Source of the DNA: Tsuneonella troitsensis | Lineage (GTDB): Bacteria; Pseudomonadota; Alphaproteobacteria; Sphingomonadales; Sphingomonadaceae | Direction of reading: 5' to 3' | Assembly: GCF_001441535.1 (NCBI RefSeq) | Contig: NZ_LMAU01000003.1 | Coordinates: 547,241-611,240, forward strand | Length of the DNA: 64,000 nt | Shown here: positions 41,139 to 50,440 of the stretch, piece by piece | How positions within the stretch are numbered: position 1 is the stretch's first letter | How the letters are laid out: each line of letters begins with the position of its first letter | The notes under the pieces: generated by a model | What the model was told of the DNA's origin: nothing | What the model saw: the letters and a program-made list of their open reading frames with translations, nothing else | Database searches by the model: none | Program-made: the position numbers and the translations under genes

Positions 41139-41215
41139 GTCCGCGTCTCTCCCGCGCGGCCGTCTTCGGACGGCTCAGGCAATCACCATACCGCTTTTCC
41201 GAAACGCGGCAAGAC

Positions 41216-41983
41216 TCAGACCGTGGTTCCGCCGTCCACGACGATCGTCTGGCCGGTCAGCCAGCTTGCCGCGGGCGATGACAGGAACACCGCGAGGCCG
41301 GCGATGTCGTCGGGTAGGCCGAGCCGGCCCATCGGCGTGCGCGCGATTGCGGCCTTTTCCGCTTCGGGATTCTCGTAGAGCGCCTTGGCGAAGTCGGTCC
41401 TGACCAGGCCCGGCGCAATGCCGTTCACCCGGATCCCGTGCTTGCCCTTCTCGACCGCGTAGTTGCGAACAAGCTGGATATCGGCCGCCTTGGTGATCGC
41501 ATAGGCCCCGATGGTCGGCGTGCCGCGTAGTCCCGCGATCGAGGAGATGACCACGATCGCCCCGTCGCCTCGCGCCTGCATATCGGGCAGGACCTGCTGG
41601 ATCAGCCAGTGGTTCGACAGGATGTTGTTGTCGAGGGTCTTGCGGAACTTGGCATCGTCGATCGTGTCGAGCGAGCCGTAGTGCGGGTTCGATGCCGCGT
41701 TGCAGACAAGGATGTCGACGGGCCCGAGCCTCTCCCGGGTCGTGCGGATCAGGTCTTCGATTGCTTCCTTGGACGAAATGCTCGCCGCGACGGCGATCGC
41801 GCTTCCCTCGCCGAAGGCCGCATTGATGGAGCCTGCAACCTCGTCGCAGATATCCTGGTTTCGGCTCGATACCACGACGCGGGCGCCGCGCTGCGCGAGC
41901 CGCTCGGCGATGGCACGGCCGATGCCGCGCGATGAGCCGGTGATAACGGCAACCTTGCCGGTCAGGTCGAACGGATCGTTCAT
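41216..41983 (-). CDS. Short-chain dehydrogenase/reductase
   Basis: A 255-residue classical SDR. The NAD(P)-binding motif TGSSRGIGRAIAE starts at residue 16, NAASNPHYG is the NAG-type motif, and the catalytic set is visible in VVISSIAGLRG (Ser) and GAYAITKAADIQLV (Tyr-x-x-x-Lys). The substrate is a hydroxy or keto compound that cannot be named; context in an acyl-CoA cluster suggests a hydroxyacyl or alicyclic alcohol step. The ribosome binding site (GGGAGA) is in the arm of a small hairpin described separately. Confidence 0.9.
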   Translation of the reverse strand: MNDPFDLTGKVAVITGSSRGIGRAIAERLAQRGARVVVSSRNQDICDEVAGSINAAFGEGSAIAVAASISSKEAIEDLIRTTRERLGPVDILVCNAASNPHYGSLDTIDDAKFRKTLDNNILSNHWLIQQVLPDMQARGDGAIVVISSIAGLRGTPTIGAYAITKAADIQLVRNYAVEKGKHGIRVNGIAPGLVRTDFAKALYENPEAEKAAIARTPMGRLGLPDDIAGLAVFLSSPAASWLTGQTIVVDGGTTV

Positions 41984-41992
41984 GGTGTCACT

Positions 41993-42007
41993 CTCCCAAA
42001 GCGGGAG
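41993..42007 (-). promoter_or_regulatory. Hairpin occluding the SDR ribosome binding site
   Basis: On the minus strand CTCCC-GCTTT-GGGAG forms a perfect 5-bp stem whose 3' arm GGGAG is the Shine-Dalgarno sequence, 9 bases before ATG 41983. Folding would hide the binding site. The stem is short, so its effect in the cell is uncertain. Confidence 0.4.
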
Positions 42008-42021
42008 ATACCATGTGTTCG

Positions 42022-42045
42022 AAAACCGGGCCGTACAAGCCCCGG
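42022..42045 (-). terminator. Rho-independent terminator after the FAH-family gene
   Basis: On the minus strand CCGGG pairs with CCCGG across a short interior (GCTTGTACGG, with one extra inner pair), directly followed by TTTT at 42025-42022. It lies 8 bases after the stop of the FAH-family gene and closes the gcdH-maiA-FAH transcript before the SDR gene. Confidence 0.6.
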
Positions 42046-42053
42046 ATGAAGCG

Positions 42054-43061
42054 TCAGGCGGCGATCACGTCCTGTTCGATCTTGCCGAAGATCGAATGCC
42101 CTGCCGCGTCGCGCATCTCGACCGATACCTTGTCCCCCGGCGACATGAAGGGGGTCGACGGCTTGCCGTCGGCGATCGTTTCAATCATGCGGATTTCGGC
42201 GATGCACGAGTATCCGGCGCCGCCTTCGCTGACTGGCTTGCCGGCGCCGCCGTCGGCACCCTTGTTGCTCACAGTGCCCGAACCGATGATCGATCCCGCG
42301 CAAAGGCTGCGGGTCTTGGCCGCGTGGGCGACGAGGTCGGCCAGGCTAAACGTCGCGTCCTGGGCGGCGTCGGCTCGCCCGAACGGAGCGTCGTTGTAGT
42401 CGACGATGAGTGGCAGGTGGATCAGGCTGCCCTTCCAGGCATCGCCGAGCTCGTCAGGCGTGACCGCGACCGGCGAAAAGGCGCTCGCCGGCTTCGACTG
42501 GAAAAAGCCGAAGCCCTTTTCCAGCTCGCCGGGGATAAGGCCGCGCAGCGACACGTCGTTGACGAGCATCAGCAGCTTGATGTGACCGGCGGCCTCGTCA
42601 CTGGAAACGCCCATCGGCACGTCGTCGACGATGCAAGCGATCTCGCCCTCCATGTCGCAGCCCCAGGCCACGTCCTTCAGCGGGATCGGATCGCGCGGAG
42701 CCAGGAACCCGTCGCTGCCGCCCTGATACATCAACGGGTCGTGGTAGAAGCTCTCGGGCACTTTCGCGCCGCGAGCCTGCCGGACCAGTTCGACGTGGTT
42801 GATATAGGCGCTGCCGTCCGCCCACTGGTAGGCGCGGGGGAGTGGGCTCATCGCATCGTGTTCGTGGAATCGGCCGCAAGGCACGGTCCAGTGTTCGACA
42901 TCGCGGTAAAGCGCCTCGAGCGCAGGGGCGACCGCTTCCCAGTTGTCGATCGCATACTGCATCGTGGGCGCGATATGCTCGGCAGAGCTGTAACGCGTGA
43001 TGTCTTTCGAGACGACGACGAGCTGGCCGTCGCGGCCGTGCTTGAGCGAAGCGAGTTTCAT
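42054..43061 (-). CDS. Fumarylacetoacetate hydrolase family protein
   Basis: A 335-residue FAH-fold hydrolase of carbon-carbon bonds in 1,3-diketones. The metal site shows as CDMEGEIACIVDDVPMG (the ExE motif), with LMLVNDVSLRGLIPGELEKG and GSIIGSGTVSNKGA as the other conserved segments. The length and N-terminus (MKLASLKHGRDGQLVVVS) match the bacterial enzymes found beside maleylacetoacetate isomerase, so fumarylacetoacetate (from homogentisate) or fumarylpyruvate (from gentisate) is the likely substrate. It overlaps the maiA stop as ATGA and ends 8 bases before a terminator. Confidence 0.9.
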   Translation of the reverse strand: MKLASLKHGRDGQLVVVSKDITRYSSAEHIAPTMQYAIDNWEAVAPALEALYRDVEHWTVPCGRFHEHDAMSPLPRAYQWADGSAYINHVELVRQARGAKVPESFYHDPLMYQGGSDGFLAPRDPIPLKDVAWGCDMEGEIACIVDDVPMGVSSDEAAGHIKLLMLVNDVSLRGLIPGELEKGFGFFQSKPASAFSPVAVTPDELGDAWKGSLIHLPLIVDYNDAPFGRADAAQDATFSLADLVAHAAKTRSLCAGSIIGSGTVSNKGADGGAGKPVSEGGAGYSCIAEIRMIETIADGKPSTPFMSPGDKVSVEMRDAAGHSIFGKIEQDVIAA

Positions 43062-43711
43062 TGGGCCACGGCCTCCTTGGGGGTGTCCGGCTGGTGATCG
43101 GGATGCGCGCGCTGGAACGCGGGCAGGGCGAGGCAGGCTGCCTCTATGCGAGTGATGTGGCGGTGCGCCGTGAGGTCGAAGCCGAGCTTTCTCGCGTTGT
43201 AGACTTGCGGCAGCAGGACCACTTCGAACAGGCCCGGAGACCCGTCCATCAGGAAATCTCCGGTGCCAATCTGCGCGAGTCGCGCCTCGACCGGATCGAG
43301 CGTCCGCGCCAGCCAGTGGCGATACCAGTCGTCGGTTTCGGCCTCGCTGTGCCCCATCGCGCCGCGCAGGTGTTTAAGAACTTGCAGGTTGTTGAGGGCA
43401 TGGATCTCCGTCGCTATCGCATAGGCGAGTTCGCGCACGGTGTAGCGATCCTCAATGCTCTTGGGCAGCAGGGGAAAATCCGGATAGGCTTCGTCGAGCC
43501 ACTCGATCACCGCCATTGATTGCGCCCGGTCGCGGCCATCGGCTTCGAGCATGGGAACCCCGCCGAACGGGTTGCGCGCGACGAACTCCGCCGCCTGTTG
43601 CTCGCCGGTGCGCAGGTTCACCGGCACGACCTCGTAGGAAAGGCCCTTCAGCTCCAGCGCGATACGGACACGATAACTGGTCGAACTGCGGAAATAGGCG
43701 AACAGTCTCAT
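43058..43711 (-). CDS. maiA: Maleylacetoacetate isomerase (zeta-class GST)
   Basis: About 217 residues of a zeta-class glutathione transferase, starting MRLFAYFRSSTSYRVRIAL with the SSxxxRVRIAL glutathione/active-site motif. It isomerises maleylacetoacetate to the fumaryl form (or maleylpyruvate) for the following hydrolase. The conserved N-terminus favours ATG 43711; an in-frame TTG at 43729 would overlap the gcdH stop as TTGA and adds six residues (MTDRDP), and cannot be ruled out. The dioxygenase that would supply its substrate (hmgA or gentisate dioxygenase) is not in the window. Confidence 0.9.
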   Translation of the reverse strand: MRLFAYFRSSTSYRVRIALELKGLSYEVVPVNLRTGEQQAAEFVARNPFGGVPMLEADGRDRAQSMAVIEWLDEAYPDFPLLPKSIEDRYTVRELAYAIATEIHALNNLQVLKHLRGAMGHSEAETDDWYRHWLARTLDPVEARLAQIGTGDFLMDGSPGLFEVVLLPQVYNARKLGFDLTAHRHITRIEAACLALPAFQRAHPDHQPDTPKEAVAQ

Positions 43712-43725
43712 CGGGTCGCGGTCGG

Positions 43726-44898
<1,173 letters not shown>

Positions 44899-44943
44899 GC
44901 GCCTGCCTTCGCAGGGCCGCGCGCTTCGTGCAAGAGGCGCCGC

Positions 44944-45306
44944 TCAGGCGGCGGCCAGCGCCTCGTGCATGGTGGCGATGATCCGGTTGGGCGGGCACGG
45001 CTTGGAAAGGGCATGGGCGTCCGGGTAGCGACCCGAAACCTCCTGCGGATCGACGCGGCCGGAGTGAAATATCACTGGCACGTTGGCCGCCATTAGCTGT
45101 TCGGCCAGCGGGTACACCTCGCCGTCGTCGAGATTGATGTCGAGAATCGCGAGATCGGGTCGGCGCTGGGCGATCGCGTCAAACGCGGACTGCGCGGTGT
45201 CGTACGGCCCGGAAACGTCGAAGCCCGCTTCCTTCACTGTATCGCACAGGTCGAAGCCGACGATCATCTCGTCCTCGGCGACAAGAACGCAGGGCTGATG
45301 AGACAT
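44944..45306 (-). CDS. Single-domain response regulator (CheY-like receiver)
   Basis: A 120-residue receiver with no output domain. The acidic pocket is AEDE (residues 10-13), the phosphoacceptor is Asp56 in AILDINLDD, the switch serine is in VIFHSGR (Ser82) and the conserved lysine is Lys102 in LSKPCPP. It may serve as a phosphate shuttle or sink, or act by protein interaction. Alphaproteobacterial single-domain regulators include general-stress components such as SdrG, but the FATGUY motif of that group is not present. The promoter and leader are unusual and described separately. No histidine kinase is adjacent. Confidence 0.9.
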   Translation of the reverse strand: MSHQPCVLVAEDEMIVGFDLCDTVKEAGFDVSGPYDTAQSAFDAIAQRRPDLAILDINLDDGEVYPLAEQLMAANVPVIFHSGRVDPQEVSGRYPDAHALSKPCPPNRIIATMHEALAAA

Positions 45307-45314
45307 GGTTGAAC

Positions 45315-45339
45315 TCCGGGTTGCGATCGGGAACCCGGA
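45315..45339 (-). promoter_or_regulatory. Leader hairpin overlapping the response regulator ribosome binding site
   Basis: Perfect 8-bp inverted repeat TCCGGGTT (45315-45322) and AACCCGGA (45332-45339) with a 9-base loop. In the minus-strand transcript the 3' arm plus the next base gives GGAG, the best Shine-Dalgarno match, 8 bases before ATG 45306. Folding would sequester it. No T-run follows, so a terminator is less likely. Confidence 0.5.
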
Positions 45340-45342
45340 ATT

Positions 45343-45367
45343 AACATTCGTCAGAGTTATTCGTTCC
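45343..45367 (-). promoter_or_regulatory. Candidate EcfG-type (general stress sigma) promoter
   Basis: On the minus strand GGAAC (45367-45363) is followed by 16 bases and then TGTT (45346-45343), close to the GGAAC-N16/17-CGTT consensus of alphaproteobacterial EcfG sigma factors. It sits between the HhH gene stop and the response regulator, and a start about 7 bases on would make the leader almost entirely the hairpin at 45339-45315. Confidence 0.4.
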
Positions 45368-45369
45368 GC

Positions 45370-45906
45370 TCAGTGCGCGCCGAACTTCTGCTCGAATGCG
45401 TCGACGTCTCCCGCAGCCAGCAACGCAGCCTGCTCGACCCACGAATCGCGGCGGATGCGCCCTTGGAAGCGACCGAGTTGCGCGTCGAGCCGGTCGATAT
45501 CCGCCTCGCTCCACGCCGCGATCTGATCGAAGCGCACTATCCCTAGATCGGACAGCGTCGCGGCAAGCTTGGGCCCAAGCCCCTTGATGCGGGTGAGGTC
45601 GTCGCCATAAGCGGCGGCTCGCTCGATCTGCGCGTCCTCGACCGCGGCGGCGACGGCAATGCCGACCCCGCCGATGGCTTCTGGGACAGGCGGCGGTGTG
45701 GGGATCGTCGATCCCGCCACAACCGGGGGCGCGTCGATTAGAGCCTGGTTGCGGGAGGCGGGGGCGGCGCCTTCGTCGAGCGTATCGCGCCGGTCGACAG
45801 TCACCCGCGTGCGGCGCGTAGCCATGAAGGCCCACCACAGCACGACAAGCGCAATAATTGCGCCGACGATGACGAGAGGCAGGTTCGCGGCGATGAAATC
45901 GTTCAC
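45370..45906 (-). CDS. Membrane-anchored helix-hairpin-helix protein of unknown function
   Basis: A 178-residue protein with one N-terminal membrane helix (residues about 9-29), a variable linker, and a C-terminal domain containing LTRIKGLGPKLAATLSDLGI, the GLGPK helix-hairpin-helix signature, followed by FDQIAAWSEADIDRLD. Such domains resemble those in DNA-binding or ribosomal-associated proteins, but the exact role of this sphingomonad-type protein is not known to me. The start ATG 45906 overlaps the flippase stop (ATGA at 45906-45903), implying co-translation with the transporter. Confidence 0.75.
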   Translation of the reverse strand: MNDFIAANLPLVIVGAIIALVVLWWAFMATRRTRVTVDRRDTLDEGAAPASRNQALIDAPPVVAGSTIPTPPPVPEAIGGVGIAVAAAVEDAQIERAAAYGDDLTRIKGLGPKLAATLSDLGIVRFDQIAAWSEADIDRLDAQLGRFQGRIRRDSWVEQAALLAAGDVDAFEQKFGAH

Positions 45907-47438
45907 GGTCGGGACTCCTGGGCAGTTGGGCCGGTCTCGGCGGCCGGTTGTTCAAGATTGCGGCGGAACAGGACGCGGTCTTCCGGACCGAATCCGTACC
46001 GCCAGATCATCGCTCCATAGGCAAGCAGGATAGCGGGAATACCGAAGGCGAGTTCGGCCCATTCCGGCAGGTATGTTGCCAGAACGCCGACGATGATCGC
46101 CGGGGCTGCGGCCCAGACTAGCGCCCAGCGCCAGTTGTTGATGCTCTGCCCCAGGATCCTCGACAGAAGCCGCGACTTCACGAACGAGGCGGTCCCGAGG
46201 GCGATCATCAGCGCGGCTGCGGCACCGGCTGCCTTATAGGTTTCGGGTAGGCCCATCCGGTCGACGACCACCATCGCGGTCACTGTCAGCACCGCTTGCA
46301 GCGCTATCGTCGCGACCGAGATGGCGAGGTTGCGGACACGGGCCATATAGACCAACGCGGCCTCCGGAACGACCGCCGTCGCGGCGACCACTTCGGCGGC
46401 CAGGAGGAATGCGAGCGCTCCGGTGCCGCCGACGAAATTAGGCCCCACAAGGCCCATGACCCCCTCTCCCGGAATGCCGAGGGCCAGGGCGATCCCAGCT
46501 TGGGCGGCCACGATCCAGAAGCCCACCTGGCACACCTGCCGGGCGATTGCTGGATAGTTGTTTTCCTTGAGGTTGCGGGTGATCACCGGACCGAGGATCG
46601 GCTCGAAACTGGTCTTCAGCTTCTGAGGCAGCGAGGCGACCTGCTGGGCAACGTAGTAGACACCTACCGCGGCGGGCGCCGCGAACAGGCCCAGCACGAA
46701 TATGTCGAGGCGGCGCGTCCCCCACTCGATCGCGTCTGCCACGGCTAGGGGAAAGGCGCGCACCGTGAGCCGGGTCATCGCGACGGGATGGGGACGCCAG
46801 CCGCGCGGCAGGCCGTAGGTCCTGAAGAACGGCCACAGCGCTGTCAGCAGACCCGCGTAGATCGACGCAAGGTAGGCCATCGCCAGGCCCGAATCGGGAA
46901 TGACGAAATAGAATGCGCCGGCCAGGATCGAGATCGTCCACGGTTCGACCACGGCACGGGCGCGGACCGTGGTCCCGATATCGAAGCGATAAGCCTGTGC
47001 CGCCAGCACGATTTCGGTCAGGGCGTAACCGGGTATGGCCAGCACGATGAGTCGATCGAGGTCGGTATAATTGCCGCTCGGGAACAGCGGGGCGGGCACG
47101 AACCAGAAGAACAGTCCCGCCACCAGCGAGGCGAGCAAGGCGATCAGGATCCCGTCGAAGACGACGTTCGCCGGTCGGCTGTCGGGCGCTTCGGCCAGTC
47201 GCTGGGCAAGCCCGCGCTTCTCTCCCATCGAGCAGATCATCGCGGCGAGTTCGACCACCACGAGAGCGGAGGCGAATCGTCCCAGCGCCTCGGCACCGTA
47301 AAGGCGGCCCGCGATGAACAGGAACGGCAGTCGCGCCGCCAGCCTTAGCAGGAAACCGAGGAAATTGGTCCGTCCGCCCTTGGCCAGTGCGGCGATGTCG
47401 CCCCCGTCCGTGCGCGGGGCCTCGGCCATTGGGCTCAC
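45903..47438 (-). CDS. Polysaccharide/lipid flippase (Wzx/MATE-like, LPS biosynthesis protein)
   Basis: About 511 residues with 12-14 hydrophobic helices and the low-complexity profile of the polysaccharide transporter (PST) family, e.g. LGRFASALVVVELAAMICSM and LDIFVLGLFAAPAAVGVYYV. It probably flips lipid-linked oligosaccharide or exports a surface polysaccharide. The start is GTG 47438, overlapping the gpsA stop as GTGA, or ATG 47429 three codons later. No glycosyltransferases are nearby, so the cargo is unknown. Confidence 0.82.
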   Translation of the reverse strand: MSPMAEAPRTDGGDIAALAKGGRTNFLGFLLRLAARLPFLFIAGRLYGAEALGRFASALVVVELAAMICSMGEKRGLAQRLAEAPDSRPANVVFDGILIALLASLVAGLFFWFVPAPLFPSGNYTDLDRLIVLAIPGYALTEIVLAAQAYRFDIGTTVRARAVVEPWTISILAGAFYFVIPDSGLAMAYLASIYAGLLTALWPFFRTYGLPRGWRPHPVAMTRLTVRAFPLAVADAIEWGTRRLDIFVLGLFAAPAAVGVYYVAQQVASLPQKLKTSFEPILGPVITRNLKENNYPAIARQVCQVGFWIVAAQAGIALALGIPGEGVMGLVGPNFVGGTGALAFLLAAEVVAATAVVPEAALVYMARVRNLAISVATIALQAVLTVTAMVVVDRMGLPETYKAAGAAAALMIALGTASFVKSRLLSRILGQSINNWRWALVWAAAPAIIVGVLATYLPEWAELAFGIPAILLAYGAMIWRYGFGPEDRVLFRRNLEQPAAETGPTAQESRP

Positions 47439-48430
47439 GAGTCGCTTTCCGCCGCCAGCGGTCGGGCGAGCAGTTCGGCCACGATCGCGCTCGCCGGGGC
47501 ACCCTGAAGCAGGCGATAGACGGCCGTGACGATGGGCATCGACACACCGTGGCGCGCTGCCAGTTCGGTCAGGACGGGCGCGGTGTGCGCTCCTTCCGCG
47601 ACGGTGCGCCGATCAGCCATCAAGGTAGCCGCATCGCCGCCTTCGCCCAGTGCTTTGCCAAGGCTGAAGTTGCGGCTCGCGGTCGACGAGCATGTGAGCA
47701 CGAGGTCGCCGAGGCCGCACAGTCCGGCCAGCGTGTCGCGCTCTGCGCCCAGCGCTTCGCCGAACCGCAGCATCTCCGCGTATCCACGCGCGATCAGTGC
47801 GGCGCGGGCGTTCTGACCGAGGCCGAGGCCATCGACCACTCCGCACGCTATCGCGAGTACGTTCTTCACCGCGCCGCCGATCTCCGCCCCGACGACGTCG
47901 TCGGAGTAGTAGGGGCGGAATTTCGGTCGCGCGATCGCAGGTGCGATCCGGTTCCACTGCGCGGTTCCGCCGGCGCAGGCCAAGGTCACCGCAGTCGGCA
48001 GTCCGGCGGCCACTTCGTGCGCGAAGGTCGGCCCGGAAAGCACGGTGATCTCGGAATGCGGGGCGGCATCGCGCGCGACATGGTTCATCAAACGCCCCGT
48101 CCCGGCCTCGATTCCCTTGGAACAGAGCACGAGATCGCGCGGATGGGACGGCATGGCCCCGAGCACGCTGGCCGTGTGCTGCGCGGGGGTGACGATGAGC
48201 AACACATCGAGCTTTGCCAGGTCGCCGAGTTCTCCGGTCGCGCGGATAGACGGCGCGACGACCACGGAGGGGAGGAACAGCGAATTGCGCCGCTCCGCGT
48301 TGATTTCCGTAACCAGTTCGCTTTCGCGCGCCCACAAAATCACTTCGCGCCCGTCGGACGCGAGCATCTGCGCGAGCGCGGTTCCCCAGGCACCGGCGCC
48401 CAGAACGCCCACGGTTGCGGCATCGGTCAT
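47435..48430 (-). CDS. gpsA: NAD(P)H-dependent glycerol-3-phosphate dehydrogenase
   Basis: A 331-residue enzyme reducing dihydroxyacetone phosphate to sn-glycerol-3-phosphate for phospholipid synthesis. VGVLGAGAWGTALAQML is the N-terminal dinucleotide fold, VLSGPTFAHEVAAGLPTAV the central segment, EIGGAVKNVLAIACGVVDGL carries the catalytic lysine, and LCGLGDLVLTCSS is the conserved substrate-binding region. ATG 48430 overlaps the tsaD stop as ATGA. The tsaD-gpsA adjacency is common in Alphaproteobacteria. Confidence 0.95.
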   Translation of the reverse strand: MTDAATVGVLGAGAWGTALAQMLASDGREVILWARESELVTEINAERRNSLFLPSVVVAPSIRATGELGDLAKLDVLLIVTPAQHTASVLGAMPSHPRDLVLCSKGIEAGTGRLMNHVARDAAPHSEITVLSGPTFAHEVAAGLPTAVTLACAGGTAQWNRIAPAIARPKFRPYYSDDVVGAEIGGAVKNVLAIACGVVDGLGLGQNARAALIARGYAEMLRFGEALGAERDTLAGLCGLGDLVLTCSSTASRNFSLGKALGEGGDAATLMADRRTVAEGAHTAPVLTELAARHGVSMPIVTAVYRLLQGAPASAIVAELLARPLAAESDS

Positions 48431-49476
48431 CCCTTGACCCCCGCGCCGCGCACCGGCTCGGCGGCCGGATCGAGCGGCCAGCGCGGGCGTGCCGCCACAT
48501 CGAGCGGATCGGCCGGAAGTCCGACAGCTAGGCGTTCGTGCCCGGCCCAGGCGATCATCGCCGCGTTGTCGGTGCACAGCGACGGTGGCGGCGCGGAAAA
48601 CGTAAGGCCGCGATTCTCTGCTAGGTCCTCGAGCGCGGTTCGCACCGAGGCGTTTGCGGCCACCCCCCCGGCGACAACCAGCGAACGGACGGGGTCGATC
48701 GCATCCAGCGCATGGCGCAGCCGGTCGATTACGCAGTCGATCGCGGCCAGCTGGAAACTGGCGGCGATATCTTCCGGCGCGTGCTGCCCGTTCTCGCGCG
48801 CACGGAGGACAGCACTCTTGAGACCGGCGAAGCTGAAATGCGGCTCTCCGCTGCCCACGAGCGGGCGGGGCAGGGGGACCGCCTTCGGATCGCCCTGCAG
48901 CGCGAGCCGCTCGACCGCAGGACCACCGGGAAATCCCAGGCCGAGAATCTTGGCGGTCTTGTCGAACGCTTCTCCCAAGGCGTCGTCAATCGTGGTCGCG
49001 ATCCGACGATACTGGCCGACCCCTTCGACCCGCAGAATCTGGCAATGCCCGCCAGATACCAGCAGCAGTGCGTAAGGAAACTCCAGCGAGGGATCGGCCA
49101 GGCGAGGCGACAGCGCGTGCCCTTCGAGGTGATTGATCGCCACCAAGGGCACCTCGCCGGCCATCGCTAGTGCCTTCGCGCTGACGAGGCCGACCATCAC
49201 GCCGCCGATCAGACCGGGTCCGGCAGTCGCCGCGACCGCATCGAGATCGGCCAGCGCCACTCTGCCTTCTTTGAGGACGGCGGCGATCATGGGCGCGAGG
49301 CGTTCGGCATGAGCACGCGCGGCGATTTCGGGAACGACGCCCCCATAGGCTGCGTGCTCCTCGTCCTGGCTCGCGATCTTCTGCGCCACGATGGTGCGGT
49401 CGCTCGCGACGAGCGCCACCGCTGTTTCGTCGCAGCTCGATTCAATGCCCAGGACTAGCCCCATGCCGCTTCCCAT
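48427..49476 (-). CDS. tsaD: tRNA N6-adenosine threonylcarbamoyltransferase TsaD
   Basis: About 345-349 residues of the ASKHA-fold enzyme that transfers the threonylcarbamoyl group to A37 of ANN-decoding tRNAs (t6A). GIESSCDETAVAL is the N-terminal signature, the metal-binding histidines are in INHLEGHALSPRL, and VAGGVAANASVRTAL is the late conserved loop. The start is ATG 49476 or, better matching family N-termini, ATG 49464 (GLVLGIESS). It diverges from hemC across about 35-47 bases, so both promoters overlap. Confidence 0.94.
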   Translation of the reverse strand: MGSGMGLVLGIESSCDETAVALVASDRTIVAQKIASQDEEHAAYGGVVPEIAARAHAERLAPMIAAVLKEGRVALADLDAVAATAGPGLIGGVMVGLVSAKALAMAGEVPLVAINHLEGHALSPRLADPSLEFPYALLLVSGGHCQILRVEGVGQYRRIATTIDDALGEAFDKTAKILGLGFPGGPAVERLALQGDPKAVPLPRPLVGSGEPHFSFAGLKSAVLRARENGQHAPEDIAASFQLAAIDCVIDRLRHALDAIDPVRSLVVAGGVAANASVRTALEDLAENRGLTFSAPPPSLCTDNAAMIAWAGHERLAVGLPADPLDVAARPRWPLDPAAEPVRGAGVKG

Positions 49477-49510
49477 TAGGCATTTGCTTGGCTACGGCAA
49501 GCGCCGCCAG

Positions 49511-50440
49511 ATGACCGCCACCGTGAAGCTTCGCCTGGGAACCCGACGCTCGCCGCTCGCCATGGCGCAGGCGGTGGAAACCCGCGCGCGCTTATGCGTC
49601 GCTCACGGCTGGGACGAAGACGCGGTCGAGCTGGTGCCCGTCACCGCCAGCGGCGACCGGATACAGGATCGTCCGCTCGCAGAGATCGGCGGCAAGGCGC
49701 TGTGGACCAAGGAACTCGACGAGTGGCTCCATGAGCGAAAGATCGACGCCGCCGTCCATTCGCTCAAGGATGTGGAGACGATCCGCCCGGACTTTCTGTG
49801 CATAGCGGCGGTTCTGCCGCGCGCTGATGTGCGTGACGTGCTCGTGGGCGCAGCCAGCATCCGGGCAATCCTCGAAGGCGCACGGATCGGGACCAGCGCA
49901 CCGCGCCGGGCCGCGCAAATGCTGCACCAGCGCCCCGACGTGACCATTGTGCAGTTCCGCGGCAACGTCGCCACCCGGATCGCCAAGCTGGCGGCGGGGG
50001 AGGCGGACGTGACCCTGCTCGCCGCCGCGGGGCTCGAACGCTTGGGCGAAAGCGGAGTGGGAACCCCGCTCGAGACCGACGATTGGCTCCCGGCGCCGTC
50101 ACAGGGGGCAATCGCCATCGAATGCCGCGCCGACGATCCCGCCACGCGCAGCCTGCTGGCCGCGATAGAGGACGCTCCCAGCCGGGCAGCAGTCGACGCC
50201 GAGCGAAGCCTGCTCGCCGCGCTTGGCGGCACCTGCCACTCGCCGATCGCCGCGCTCACTCGCAGCGTAGGCGATCAGATCGCGCTGACGGCCGCCATCT
50301 ACAGCGCCGACGGCGCGGAGAGGGTGGACGGCACCGTCACCCTTTCGCCCGGCGATCGGGACGCACCCGCCCGGCTCGCCGCCGACCTTCTCGCCCGCGC
50401 ATCCCCGGCCATCACGGCGCTGTTCACAGGGCCCGAGTGA
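49511..50440 (+). CDS. hemC: Porphobilinogen deaminase (hydroxymethylbilane synthase)
   Basis: A 309-residue enzyme polymerising four porphobilinogens to hydroxymethylbilane in heme synthesis. LRLGTRRSPLAMAQA is the N-terminal signature, DAAVHSLKDVET holds the catalytic aspartate region, and the dipyrromethane cofactor cysteine is in ALGGTCHSPIAAL. ATG 49511 is chosen by homology; the frame is open upstream across tsaD antisense. It overlaps hemD as GTGA. The divergent tsaD/hemC arrangement followed by hemD is typical of this bacterial class. Confidence 0.95.
   Translation: MTATVKLRLGTRRSPLAMAQAVETRARLCVAHGWDEDAVELVPVTASGDRIQDRPLAEIGGKALWTKELDEWLHERKIDAAVHSLKDVETIRPDFLCIAAVLPRADVRDVLVGAASIRAILEGARIGTSAPRRAAQMLHQRPDVTIVQFRGNVATRIAKLAAGEADVTLLAAAGLERLGESGVGTPLETDDWLPAPSQGAIAIECRADDPATRSLLAAIEDAPSRAAVDAERSLLAALGGTCHSPIAALTRSVGDQIALTAAIYSADGAERVDGTVTLSPGDRDAPARLAADLLARASPAITALFTGPE

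Noticed and set aside
41159..41174. GCCGTC-TTCG-GACGGC hairpin between the SDR and acyl-CoA dehydrogenase genes as a terminator
   Set aside because: No T-run follows on either strand; a stable UUCG-loop hairpin on the plus strand only, where nothing is transcribed.
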